Part shown: positions 1 through 6,003 of the stretch, in pieces
Layout of the letters: each line of letters opens with the position of its first letter
Numbering within the stretch: position 1 is the stretch's first letter
Origin: an uncultured Actinomycetes bacterium
Lineage (GTDB): Bacteria; Actinomycetota; Actinomycetes; S36-B12
Direction: 5' to 3'
NCBI GenBank assembly: GCA_905181745.1
Contig: CAJIYV010000160.1
Location: 1-8,681 of the forward strand
Length of the DNA stretch: 8,681 bases
Translations under genes and position numbers: made by a program
Notes under the pieces: generated by a model
Databases searched by the model: none
What the model was told of the DNA's origin: nothing
The model's input: only the letters and a program-made list of their open reading frames with translations

Positions 1-444
1 GTAGTACGCGATACCAGTTTTGCCGTTGGGTGCCACCGCTGTTGCTTTGGTAAGCCACTTTACGGCGCGCTTTGCTTGTGCGGTCTTGCCCGAAGCGTTC
101 AACGCGAGCGCGGCAAGTGCGGTTGAGTTCGTATTGGGCCCGCTGTAGTTGACGGCGTCTGACGGTCCGCATTCGGTGCGAATGCTGACCCGGTAGGACT
201 TAAAGCTGCCATCGAGGCATTGCTGGGCCACCAACCATTTGACGGCAGCCTTGTCAGGGCTCACGCCCACCGAGTCCAAGCCAAGAATGGCCAATGCCTG
301 ATGGTCCACTCCGGTGTAGGTCGGGTCAATGGTTCCATAAAGGCCGGCGTCTGGTCCAGCGGCGTGTGCTGGAGAAAGTCCCAGCCCTAAAGAAACGGCA
401 ATGCTGAGCACTGCCGCCAGAATCGATTTGTGCATTTTTTTCAT
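1..444 (-). CDS. Secreted squalene-cyclase/prenyltransferase-repeat protein, probable B12-related (partial, 3' end off window)
   Basis: 148 codons are visible from ATG at 444; the gene continues past position 1. A short AGAAGG ribosome site lies at 449-454. The N-terminus is a clear Sec signal peptide: KK and HK, a hydrophobic stretch at about residues 8-23, and SPAHA|A cleavage after A28. The mature part looks like alpha-alpha toroid repeats of the prenyltransferase/squalene oxidase type: TGVDHQALAILGL (44-56), AVKWLVAQQC-LDGSF with a QW-like motif (67-81), then NSTALAALAL and a second AVKWL (127-131). C76 and C92 could form a disulphide. The gene lies directly behind a cobalamin riboswitch. 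Animal transcobalamin and intrinsic factor use the same toroid fold (known). An extracellular B12-binding or uptake accessory role is therefore inferred, not shown. An enzymatic terpene cyclase is unlikely because the protein is exported. ATG at 435 is an alternative start. Confidence 0.85.
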   Translation of the reverse strand, partial: MKKMHKSILAAVLSIAVSLGLGLSPAHAAGPDAGLYGTIDPTYTGVDHQALAILGLDSVGVSPDKAAVKWLVAQQCLDGSFKSYRVSIRTECGPSDAVNYSGPNTNSTALAALALNASGKTAQAKRAVKWLTKATAVAPNGKTGIAYY

Positions 445-498
445 GGTGCCTTCTTTCAGTGAGTGGTCACTAGAACATGGCCCATGGATCGCTCAATC

Positions 499-528
499 AA
501 AAACCCCAAGCACTAAAAGTGCCAGGGG
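499..528 (-). terminator. Intrinsic terminator of the cobalamin riboswitch expression platform
   Basis: Read on the minus strand, CCCC (528-525) pairs with GGGG (507-504). An inner GGCACT/AGTGCT-type stem closes a short T-rich loop, and TTTTT (503-499) follows. The hairpin lies between the aptamer and the start codon at 444. The riboswitch therefore probably acts by transcription attenuation, with B12 binding favouring termination. I could not identify the antiterminator pairing with certainty. Confidence 0.75.
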
Positions 529-545
529 CGATCAAGTTTTCACTT

Positions 546-678
546 GAGCGCTCGTCCCGTTACCTCGACGGATGACCGCTCGCGAGTGTTAGGTGCTCCG
601 ACTTATCAGGTTTTCACCTGACTTACGGTTGCGGGACAGCGCCGGATTTTCACCGAACTTCCCCTGGGTTCACTCGCG
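546..678 (-). promoter_or_regulatory. Cobalamin (vitamin B12) riboswitch
   Basis: On the minus strand the conserved core is plain: GGGGAAGTTCGGTGAAAATC (664-645), then GCGCTGTCCCGC, the B12 box. P1 is a perfect 8-bp pairing of CGCGAGTG (678-671) with CACTCGCG (588-581). Inside it is a 6-bp hairpin capped by GAAA (621-606). Downstream, 581-546 forms a stem-loop (GAGCG/CGCTC outside, CCGT/ACGG inside) in the place of the P13 arm whose loop kisses L5 in this RNA class. Cobalamin riboswitches switch off B12 transport or synthesis genes when adenosylcobalamin or a related form is bound (established). Here the RNA controls the secreted toroid protein and whatever lies beyond the left edge. Confidence 0.94.
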
Positions 679-696
679 TCAATCTTTTGTTGTGTG

Positions 697-728
697 CATA
701 TATGACCATGTTTGTATGTCCGTGTCAA
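697..728 (-). promoter_or_regulatory. Candidate promoter for the riboswitch transcript
   Basis: A perfect minus-strand TTGACA (728-723) is followed after 17-18 bp by a poorer -10 in TCATATATG (705-697). Transcription would start roughly 15-20 bases before the riboswitch P1. The -35 is convincing; the exact -10 is ambiguous. Confidence 0.5.
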
Positions 729-741
729 TGTGAACACGGAC
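718..741. repeat. 8-bp perfect inverted repeat over the -35 box
   Basis: GTCCGTGT (718-725) and ACACGGAC (734-741) are perfect inverted copies around an 8-base spacer. The repeat lies 15 bases past the stop of the 70-residue gene and contains the TTGACA of the riboswitch promoter. It could be a hairpin ending the upstream transcript (no T-run follows) or an operator for the downstream one. Confidence 0.6.
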
Positions 742-755
742 TAGGGCCAGGAGTG

Positions 756-968
756 CTATTCGGAGTTCAGGCTCATGGGTCCGTACACGACTCGATCACC
801 GTCAACGAGAGTGACAGCGCTTATCCCGGCTGCACGCAGCTCACGCCAGGTGTCAGACACGTACGCTTCCGCATCGCTCTGGCTGGGGAATGCCGATGTG
901 ACACATGGCTCCACCGGGGAGTCGATCACTTGGCCGCCATTATCTAAATATTGCCAACTCCAAGACAT
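756..968 (-). CDS. Small conserved actinobacterial protein, 70 aa, function unknown
   Basis: ATG at 968 has an excellent AAGGAG (979-974) five bases upstream, which fixes the start. The protein begins with an aromatic run (MSWSWQYLD). Its middle, FPSQSDAEAYVSDTWREL (about 27-44), and its end, VTLVDGDRVVYGPMSL (about 52-67), resemble from memory a widespread uncharacterised actinobacterial family of about 70-100 residues. It has no membrane segment, signal peptide or cysteine pair that would suggest a role, and only one Cys (C22). It is the last gene of the DUF3043-AKR unit, 28 bases after the reductase stop. An inverted repeat follows its stop. I do not know a function. Confidence 0.8.
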   Translation of the reverse strand: MSWSWQYLDNGGQVIDSPVEPCVTSAFPSQSDAEAYVSDTWRELRAAGISAVTLVDGDRVVYGPMSLNSE

Positions 969-996
969 TGCGTCTCCTTAACGCTCAGACTAAATT

Positions 997-1998
997 TTAT
1001 GGTCTTATTTCTGGTGAAACGGTGAGTGCTGGGTCCGTGCTGACAAGATCACCCAGTGCGTAGTCGATCGCACTGAGTACATCCGAGGGCAATGTTACCC
1101 CCGCAGCCTTCGCATTTTCAGTTATTTGCTCAGGTCGTGAGGCACCCACAATGGCTGCAGACACGTTGGGATTGCTCAGTACCCAGGCGATGGCCAGTTG
1201 AGACATGGTCAAATTCATGTCTTTGGCAATTGGCTCCAATTTTTCAACAGCCGCTAGGACTGGATCATTGAGCCATCTGGCCACAAAGCTCGCGCCAGAA
1301 GAAGTGTCGGTCGCTCGACTCCCCTGTGGAGCCGGCGCCCCAATTTTATACTTACCGGTCAACACGCCCTGAGCGATGGGCGACCACACAATTTGGCCGA
1401 TGCCCAGTTCCTCACTTGCCGAAACAACTTCGGCTTCAATTACCCGCCACAACATGTTGTATTGGGGCTGGTTGCTCACAATTCGATCAAAACCCATGTC
1501 GGAGGCGATGCGGACTGCATCGCGGATCTGTGCCGCTGTCCATTCACTCACCCCCACATAGAGGACTTTGCCGTGACGGACCAGATCATCAAATGCGCGA
1601 AGGGTTTCTTCCAGCGGGGTTGCGTAGTCGTAGCGGTGCGCTTGGTAGAGATCCACATAATCGGTCTGCAACCTGCGCAATGAATTTTCACACGACTCCA
1701 TGATGTGCTTGCGTGAAAGTCCGCGGTCATTAACCCCCTCGCCGGTCGGCCAGTACACCTTGGTGAAGATTTCTAGACTTTCCCGGCGTTGGCCTTTGAG
1801 AGCTTTGCCCATTACTTCTTCAGCTTTGGTAGCCGCGTACACATCTGCCGTGTCAAAAGTGGTGATCCCGGCTGCCATGGCCGCCTGCATGGTCTTTATA
1901 GCAAGGTCATCGGTGACCTGTGATCCGTGGGTGATCCAGTTGCCGTAGGTGATTTCACTGATTTTTAACCCGCTACGCCCTAAATGACGAAACTCCAT
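997..1998 (-). CDS. Aldo/keto reductase, Kv-beta-like
   Basis: A 333-residue cytoplasmic TIM-barrel oxidoreductase using NADPH on carbonyl substrates; the substrate is unknown. The AKR catalytic tetrad is complete: D49 and Y54 in FDTADVY, K80 in IFTKVYW and H121 in YQAHRYD. The cofactor-side motifs VGVSEW and WSPIAQGVLTGKY are present, and the C-terminal AIVGASRPEQI that binds the NADP phosphate is intact. Overall form matches the potassium-channel beta-subunit/YghZ-like branch. I chose ATG at 1998 because the family starts MEFRHLGRSGLKIS. The frame stays open upstream to 2214, but that extension lies inside the DUF3043 gene and looks non-protein-like. The start is only 4 bases after the DUF3043 stop, so translation is probably coupled; a weak AAAGG lies at 2014-2010. 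Confidence 0.93.
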   Translation of the reverse strand: MEFRHLGRSGLKISEITYGNWITHGSQVTDDLAIKTMQAAMAAGITTFDTADVYAATKAEEVMGKALKGQRRESLEIFTKVYWPTGEGVNDRGLSRKHIMESCENSLRRLQTDYVDLYQAHRYDYATPLEETLRAFDDLVRHGKVLYVGVSEWTAAQIRDAVRIASDMGFDRIVSNQPQYNMLWRVIEAEVVSASEELGIGQIVWSPIAQGVLTGKYKIGAPAPQGSRATDTSSGASFVARWLNDPVLAAVEKLEPIAKDMNLTMSQLAIAWVLSNPNVSAAIVGASRPEQITENAKAAGVTLPSDVLSAIDYALGDLVSTDPALTVSPEIRP

Positions 1999-2002
1999 CG
2001 GT

Positions 2003-2593
2003 CTACTTGCCTTTCTTTCGCCCACGTTCAACACGTGGTTTTGGCATGCGCAGTCGTCGATATTGCAAGGTGCGCATGAGTGCGTAAAGCGTGATTCCCC
2101 GTCGGTCTGCACTATCGGGAAAGACTTTCTTGGCTCGGGACTTGAGTTGGATGACCAAAATAGTTGTGTCCACAATGATGAGAGTTGCCATGAGGAAGAA
2201 GCCGAGTGACACAAGTTGCTGAACCGATGGGTTATTCACAAAGCCCAGCAGCAACACAACCACGGCCATGAAAATAAAGTATTCAGCGATCGTATAGCGA
2301 CCGTCGACAAAGTCACGCACGAATCCTCGGACGGGGCCTTGATCGCGCGCAGGCAGGTATTTTTCATCACCGGCAAGCATTCCTGCGCGGGCACGGGATC
2401 GCTCCGCGCGATCTTGCTCTTTGGCGGCCTTCTTACCGCCCTTTGAACCGCGTGGGGAACGAATGGAGGTCTTTCTGGCGGCCTCGGCATCTCTGCGCGA
2501 AGGGGTGGGCCGACCTTTCCCCACCAGATCCGAATCTGATCTGGATTCTGCAACGGGTGTCGTATCGGCTGTCTTCTTAGGGATCCCAAACAT
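2003..2593 (-). CDS. DUF3043 membrane protein
   Basis: 196 residues. The first ~100 are cytoplasmic, very basic and low in complexity (GKGRPTPSRRDAEAARK at about 25-41, then KGGKKAAKEQDRAERSRAR). The family's hallmark AGDEKYLPARDQGPVRGFVRDFVD follows at about 74-97. Two membrane helices lie at about 103-119 and 126-150, then a basic tail ending RGRKKGK. This order is typical of actinobacterial DUF3043, whose function is not known. It heads the minus-strand unit with the aldo/keto reductase and the 70-residue protein, and is divergent from pspA. ATG at 2593 has no Shine-Dalgarno. A TACGCT -10-like box at 2608-2603 lies 9 bases upstream, so the leader may be only a few bases long. Confidence 0.9.
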   Translation of the reverse strand: MFGIPKKTADTTPVAESRSDSDLVGKGRPTPSRRDAEAARKTSIRSPRGSKGGKKAAKEQDRAERSRARAGMLAGDEKYLPARDQGPVRGFVRDFVDGRYTIAEYFIFMAVVVLLLGFVNNPSVQQLVSLGFFLMATLIIVDTTILVIQLKSRAKKVFPDSADRRGITLYALMRTLQYRRLRMPKPRVERGRKKGK

Positions 2594-2621
2594 GATGTGA
2601 CCAGCGTAGCCCCAAGTGCCA

Positions 2622-2664
2622 CTGATCCGTCGATGAAGTGTCGTTTACCCTAGGCTCAGGGTAA
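2622..2664 (+). promoter_or_regulatory. Candidate pspA promoter with overlapping inverted repeat
   Basis: TACCCT (2646-2651) fits a TAnnnT -10 box. CTGATC (2622-2627) is a loose -35 about 18 bp upstream. TTACCCT (2645-2651) and AGGGTAA (2658-2664) are perfect 7-bp inverted arms with a 6-base spacer. They would straddle the -10 and the start point, a position typical of a repressor site. This is inference; no regulator is encoded nearby. Confidence 0.4.
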
Positions 2665-2702
2665 TTGAGCAAAATTATTTGGTCGCAACGAAGGGAATTC
2701 AC

Positions 2703-3428
2703 ATGGGTCTGTGGCAGCGCTTCACTTTGATCTTCAAATCTAAAGCTAATAAAGTTCTCAATAAGGCTGAGGACCCACGGGAGGTTCTCGACTATTCCTA
2801 TGAGAAGCAGCTTGAGCTCCTACAGAAAGTGCGCCGGGGTGTCGCCGACGTCGCGACCAGCCGCAAACGGCTTGAGTTGCAAGTGCAGAGTTTGGATAAG
2901 CAGGAGGCTAAACTCGAAGAACAGGCCCGCGCAGCTCTGGCCGGGAACCGTGAGGATTTGGCCCGCGAAGCGCTCGTCCGTCGCAGTGGACTTCACACCC
3001 AGATTGCTGACCTTCAAGAACAACTCGCGCAACTGTCCGAGCAGGAAGAAAAGCTAACGGTCGCAGCGCAACAGTTACAAGCGAAGGTGGAAAGTTTCCG
3101 TACCAAAAAGGAAACGATCAAAGCGACCTACTCGGCGGCCGAAGCTCATACAAAGATCAACGAAGCTTTTGCTGGCATTTCGTCCGAACTTGGAGATGTT
3201 GGCCAAGCTGTTCAGCGCGCGGAGGATAAGACAGCCGAGATGCAGGCTCGTGCCGGTGCCATCGACGAACTCATGGCTTCAGGAGCACTTGAGGACCCAT
3301 CCGGGATGTCCAAGGACAACATCACGATCGAGCTTGAGCGCATGGCCAGTGACACGGATGTCGAATCCCAACTTGCCGCGATGAAAAATGAGCTCGGATC
3401 GGCCGAAAAAAAAGCAATCGAGGACTAA
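2703..3428 (+). CDS. pspA: Phage-shock protein A (PspA/IM30/Vipp1 family)
   Basis: A 241-residue ESCRT-III-like membrane-remodelling protein that binds stressed inner membrane and helps hold the proton-motive force. The N-terminus MGLWQRFTLIFKSKANKVLN can form the amphipathic helix 0. DPREVLDYSYEKQLELLQKV (24-43) is the family signature, followed by a long helical coiled-coil to about residue 190. The tail, DNITIELERMASDTDVESQLAAMKNELG, forms the last helix. The start is ATG 2703, with AAGGGA (2691-2696) six bases upstream. An in-frame TTG at 2679 would add eight untypical residues and is rejected. It is followed 20 bases later by htpX and then pspAB, the usual actinobacterial company. No PspC or pspAA is in the window. 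Confidence 0.95.
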   Translation: MGLWQRFTLIFKSKANKVLNKAEDPREVLDYSYEKQLELLQKVRRGVADVATSRKRLELQVQSLDKQEAKLEEQARAALAGNREDLAREALVRRSGLHTQIADLQEQLAQLSEQEEKLTVAAQQLQAKVESFRTKKETIKATYSAAEAHTKINEAFAGISSELGDVGQAVQRAEDKTAEMQARAGAIDELMASGALEDPSGMSKDNITIELERMASDTDVESQLAAMKNELGSAEKKAIED

Positions 3429-3448
3429 AGGAAAGAGAATAACGCGAA

Positions 3449-4354
3449 GTGGCTCGTTCACGGTATGAAAAAGATTCAGGACTTGGCACTCGCATGTTGG
3501 GAACGCTTTTTGGTTTAGGGCTTCTCTATGTAATCCTGGCTGGCCTCCTGATCGCGATTGGCATCAATGCGATCTTTGTGCTGGTGCTGTCCGGTGGATT
3601 TCTTTTTGGCCAGTGGTGGTTCTCAGACACGCTGTCAATGAAAGCAATGCGTGCGGTTGAGGTAACACAGGAGCAAGCACCGTCCGTGCACGCAATCGTT
3701 GATCGAATCTGCGCAATGGCGGACATGAAGAAACCCAGGGTGGGGATTTCAGACAGCCCGGTGCCGAACGCTTTTGCAACGGGCCGCAGTCCTAGCCGTA
3801 GTGTCGTGGTTGTTACGACTGGCATTCTTAAACAACTCGACGAAGAGGAACTTGAGGCGGTCTTAGCGCACGAACTTTCGCACGTTGCCCACCGAGACGT
3901 GACCGTTATGACGATCGCGTCTTTCACTTCGATTCTCGCTGGGTTTATTACTCGAAGTGCCATGTGGGGATCCATGATGCGAGGGGGTAGGGATCGAAAC
4001 ACCGCGGTGGTGTTCATGGCGGTAATGGCCGTAAGCGCAGTTGTCTACTTCATTTCATTTCTTCTGATTCGCGCGCTCTCGCGTTACCGCGAGCTCGGCG
4101 CAGACCGCGGAGCAGCTTTGTTGACGGGTAAACCAAGTGCTCTGGCCAGTGCCCTGGTCAAGATTAGTGGCGGCATGAATGCAATCCCGGACACGGACTT
4201 GCGTTCGATGGAGCCAGTAAGTTCGATCGCGTTCGCCCCAGCATTTAAAGGTGGGAAAGGAATGGGAATGGAAGCAATTTTTGCAACCCACCCACCGCTG
4301 GAAGAAAGACTGGAACAGCTCGCAAAAATCTCCGCCCAACTGGGTGAGCGCTAG
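3449..4354 (+). CDS. htpX: HtpX-type membrane zinc metalloprotease (M48)
   Basis: A 301-residue inner-membrane protease that degrades damaged membrane proteins. Two hydrophobic helices lie near residues 15-57, and two more at about 153-170 and 185-208. The zinc site is complete: H141-E142-L-S-H145 in AVLAHELSHVAHRD, and E215 in RYRELGAD as third ligand. NAFATG (107-112) and ATHPPLEERLEQL near the C-terminus are further family motifs. The start is GTG 3449, 20 bases after the pspA stop. A purine-rich AAAGGAAAGAG (3427-3437) serves as ribosome site but is rather far away, 11 bases or more. Its place between pspA and pspAB supports an envelope-stress role. Confidence 0.95.
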   Translation: MARSRYEKDSGLGTRMLGTLFGLGLLYVILAGLLIAIGINAIFVLVLSGGFLFGQWWFSDTLSMKAMRAVEVTQEQAPSVHAIVDRICAMADMKKPRVGISDSPVPNAFATGRSPSRSVVVVTTGILKQLDEEELEAVLAHELSHVAHRDVTVMTIASFTSILAGFITRSAMWGSMMRGGRDRNTAVVFMAVMAVSAVVYFISFLLIRALSRYRELGADRGAALLTGKPSALASALVKISGGMNAIPDTDLRSMEPVSSIAFAPAFKGGKGMGMEAIFATHPPLEERLEQLAKISAQLGER

Positions 4355-4357
4355 CCG

Positions 4358-4939
4358 GTGGGTTTCCTCGATGCAATCCGCGGCCGCAAGGCGCCCACCA
4401 GGCCACACCTTGACGCCCTATTTGCGCTGCCATCTGCTGCGATCACCCTTGACGTTGACTTGGGCCTCACCTCAACAGGTGTTGGCTCAGTGTGCTTTCG
4501 ATCGCCAGAAGGTAGAGCATTTTCAGACCTTGAAACGCAAGTGCGCGAACTACTCGACGCAGATGGTGGCCCCAGTGTTGAAGCAAATGGTGATGAATTC
4601 GGATTCGACTGGCTCACGGTGAGAACCGAACCGGCTGATCTGGCAACCGCGGTGACAGATATTCACGCGGTGAACACCTCTTTGGTCCAGGCTGGCTTTG
4701 GTCCGCAACTGCTGTGTTCTGTTTTTCCTTTTACTGATCAAGTGGGCAACACGGTCTCACTGGTGTACCTGTATAAGAGGGGAACTTTCTACCCGTTTGC
4801 ACCAAGGGTTCGTGGCCAAGATAAGTCACGTAATAATGTTTTGGAACTACAGGTCCGGGACAAACTTGCTGGGGAGCTTGCAGTTGAAGAGGATACGACC
4901 CGCTGGTTTGCTTTGTGGGATGCGCCGGGTGTTGGGTAA
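4358..4939 (+). CDS. pspAB: PspA-associated protein PspAB
   Basis: 193 residues, soluble, with no signal peptide. It begins MGFLDAIRGRK, a short amphipathic stretch like that of PspA. Next come LPSAAITL and TSTGVGSVCFRSPEGRAF (about 39-56), then FGFDWLTVR (68-76). The more conserved part is VNTSLVQAGFGPQLLCSVFPF (about 106-126), VYLYKRGTFYPFAPR and RDKLAGELAVEEDTTRWFALWD. This matches from memory the actinobacterial family named PspAB, encoded next to htpX. Its biochemical role is unknown; it is thought to work with PspA. The GTG start at 4358 is 3 bases after the htpX stop, so translation is probably coupled. No clear terminator follows. Confidence 0.88.
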   Translation: MGFLDAIRGRKAPTRPHLDALFALPSAAITLDVDLGLTSTGVGSVCFRSPEGRAFSDLETQVRELLDADGGPSVEANGDEFGFDWLTVRTEPADLATAVTDIHAVNTSLVQAGFGPQLLCSVFPFTDQVGNTVSLVYLYKRGTFYPFAPRVRGQDKSRNNVLELQVRDKLAGELAVEEDTTRWFALWDAPGVG

Positions 4940-5107
4940 AGAGCCTTAAAGTGCGTACGAAATTTTGCGCGACTGTTGCGAAACCGCCTAAATCAGACAT
5001 AAACGAATATTCACTCAAATAGGACGACTTTTGTTATTCGCATGGCAGGTTGAACAAGAACGGGGAAACTGTGCAACGATCATAGCCTTGGTCAAAGTAC
5101 GTCGTTA

Positions 5108-5124
5108 GCTGACACCGTGTCAGC
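5108..5124. promoter_or_regulatory. Perfect inverted repeat in the rhodopsin leader
   Basis: GCTGACAC (5108-5115), one central C, then GTGTCAGC (5117-5124): perfect 8-bp arms ending six bases before the strong Shine-Dalgarno AAGGAGGA (5130-5137). With a single central base it suits a dimeric DNA-binding protein better than an RNA hairpin, but a stabilising 5' stem is possible. In the rest of 4940-5141 I see no convincing promoter or terminator. Confidence 0.5.
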
Positions 5125-5141
5125 CAGTTAAGGAGGATCTT

Positions 5142-5984
5142 GTGCCTGGAGTTCTCGAACTCTCGTTCAATCAATATTCAACTGTGTATAACGCGATATC
5201 GTTTGCACTTGCTTCGATGCTCGCCACGTTCGTGTTTTTACTTGTCGTGATGCCCCGCGTTCTTCCCCGCTACCGCCAAGCGCTTGCTGTTTCGTCAATC
5301 GTTTGTCTGATCGCTGCCTACCATTATTGGAGGATTTTCAATTCCTTCACGGAGGCATATGTTGCAGAGGGAGCCGGAGAGGCAGCAATGGCTGGCTCGG
5401 ATCCTACTTACGTACTTGTCAACGGCGAAGGCTTCAACGAAGGCTACCGATACATCGACTGGCTCCTTACCGTCCCACTGTTGCTGTTTGAAGCAATTGC
5501 AGTACTGGCGCTCGCTCGCATGGTGCGTCGCAGCCTCATGATCAAGCTGATCCCGGCTGCATTCCTGATGATCGCACTCGGTTACCCAGGTGAGATTTCC
5601 ACTGACAACATGACTCGCGGAATCTGGGGCTTCCTATCGACCCTTCCATTCCTGTACATCTTGTACATCTTGTGGACGCAACTCAGCAAGGCCATGGTTA
5701 CGCAGCCAGGACAAGTCCGCAAGGACCTTAACGGGCTACGACTGCTGCTACTGGGAACGTGGGGCGTGTACCCGATTGCCTTCCTCTTGCCTCAGTTGGG
5801 AATCGATGGCGCCGACTCATTTGTGGGTCGCCAGCTCGGTTACTCGATCGCCGACGTATTGGCGAAGTGTCTTTTCGGTCTGTTGATCTACAAGATTGCT
5901 CGCGAAAAGAGCTTTGCAGACGACGAGTCATTTGCCGCTGCCGAGATCCACGAAGCACCCTCATCAGCAGGAAAGAGCGCTTAG
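5142..5984 (+). CDS. actR: Actinorhodopsin, light-driven outward proton pump
   Basis: A 280-residue seven-helix retinal protein that makes proton-motive force from light. The pump triad is present in YRYIDWLLTVPLLLFE: D106 acceptor, T110 and E117 donor, preceded by R103. Helix G has D238 and the retinal lysine K242 (SIADVLAKCLFGLL). H61 in helix B matches the His partner of the acceptor in proteorhodopsins. L114 is at the spectral-tuning site, predicting green absorption. G163 in helix E matches the glycine window for a carotenoid antenna. The loop before helix C (about 66-101) is long, as I recall for the xanthorhodopsin/actinorhodopsin branch. The acidic tail after about 255 is cytoplasmic. 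GTG 5142 is fixed by AAGGAGGA (5130-5137), the best ribosome site in the window. It is alone in its transcript; no retinal-synthesis gene is in view. Confidence 0.96.
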   Translation: MPGVLELSFNQYSTVYNAISFALASMLATFVFLLVVMPRVLPRYRQALAVSSIVCLIAAYHYWRIFNSFTEAYVAEGAGEAAMAGSDPTYVLVNGEGFNEGYRYIDWLLTVPLLLFEAIAVLALARMVRRSLMIKLIPAAFLMIALGYPGEISTDNMTRGIWGFLSTLPFLYILYILWTQLSKAMVTQPGQVRKDLNGLRLLLLGTWGVYPIAFLLPQLGIDGADSFVGRQLGYSIADVLAKCLFGLLIYKIAREKSFADDESFAAAEIHEAPSSAGKSA

Positions 5985-6003
5985 CTCTTACTTAAACGCA
6001 CGT

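Noticed and set aside
687..947. Plus-strand open frame across the riboswitch promoter and the 70-residue gene
   Set aside because: No ribosome site, unlikely composition, and the opposite strand holds a well-supported gene and promoter.
1999..2214. 72-residue N-terminal extension of the aldo/keto reductase
   Set aside because: It overlaps the real DUF3043 gene in another frame, does not look like protein, and the family start MEFRHLG lies at 1998.
2236..2622. 128-residue minus-strand frame overlapping DUF3043
   Set aside because: Out-of-frame reading of the DUF3043 gene; the real frame has the family hallmark and membrane helices.
2679..2702. TTG start eight codons upstream of pspA
   Set aside because: PspA proteins start close to the MGLWQRF helix, and AAGGGA is well spaced for ATG 2703 but would lie inside the longer form.
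3526..4017. 163-residue open frame antisense to htpX
   Set aside because: Shadow of the real gene: Ser/Thr/Arg-rich, low-complexity translation with no ribosome site and no recognisable motif.
4940..5107. Possible terminator after pspAB or promoter of the rhodopsin
   Set aside because: TTGAAC at 5050-5055 has no acceptable -10 at normal spacing, and no stable hairpin with a T-run is seen.
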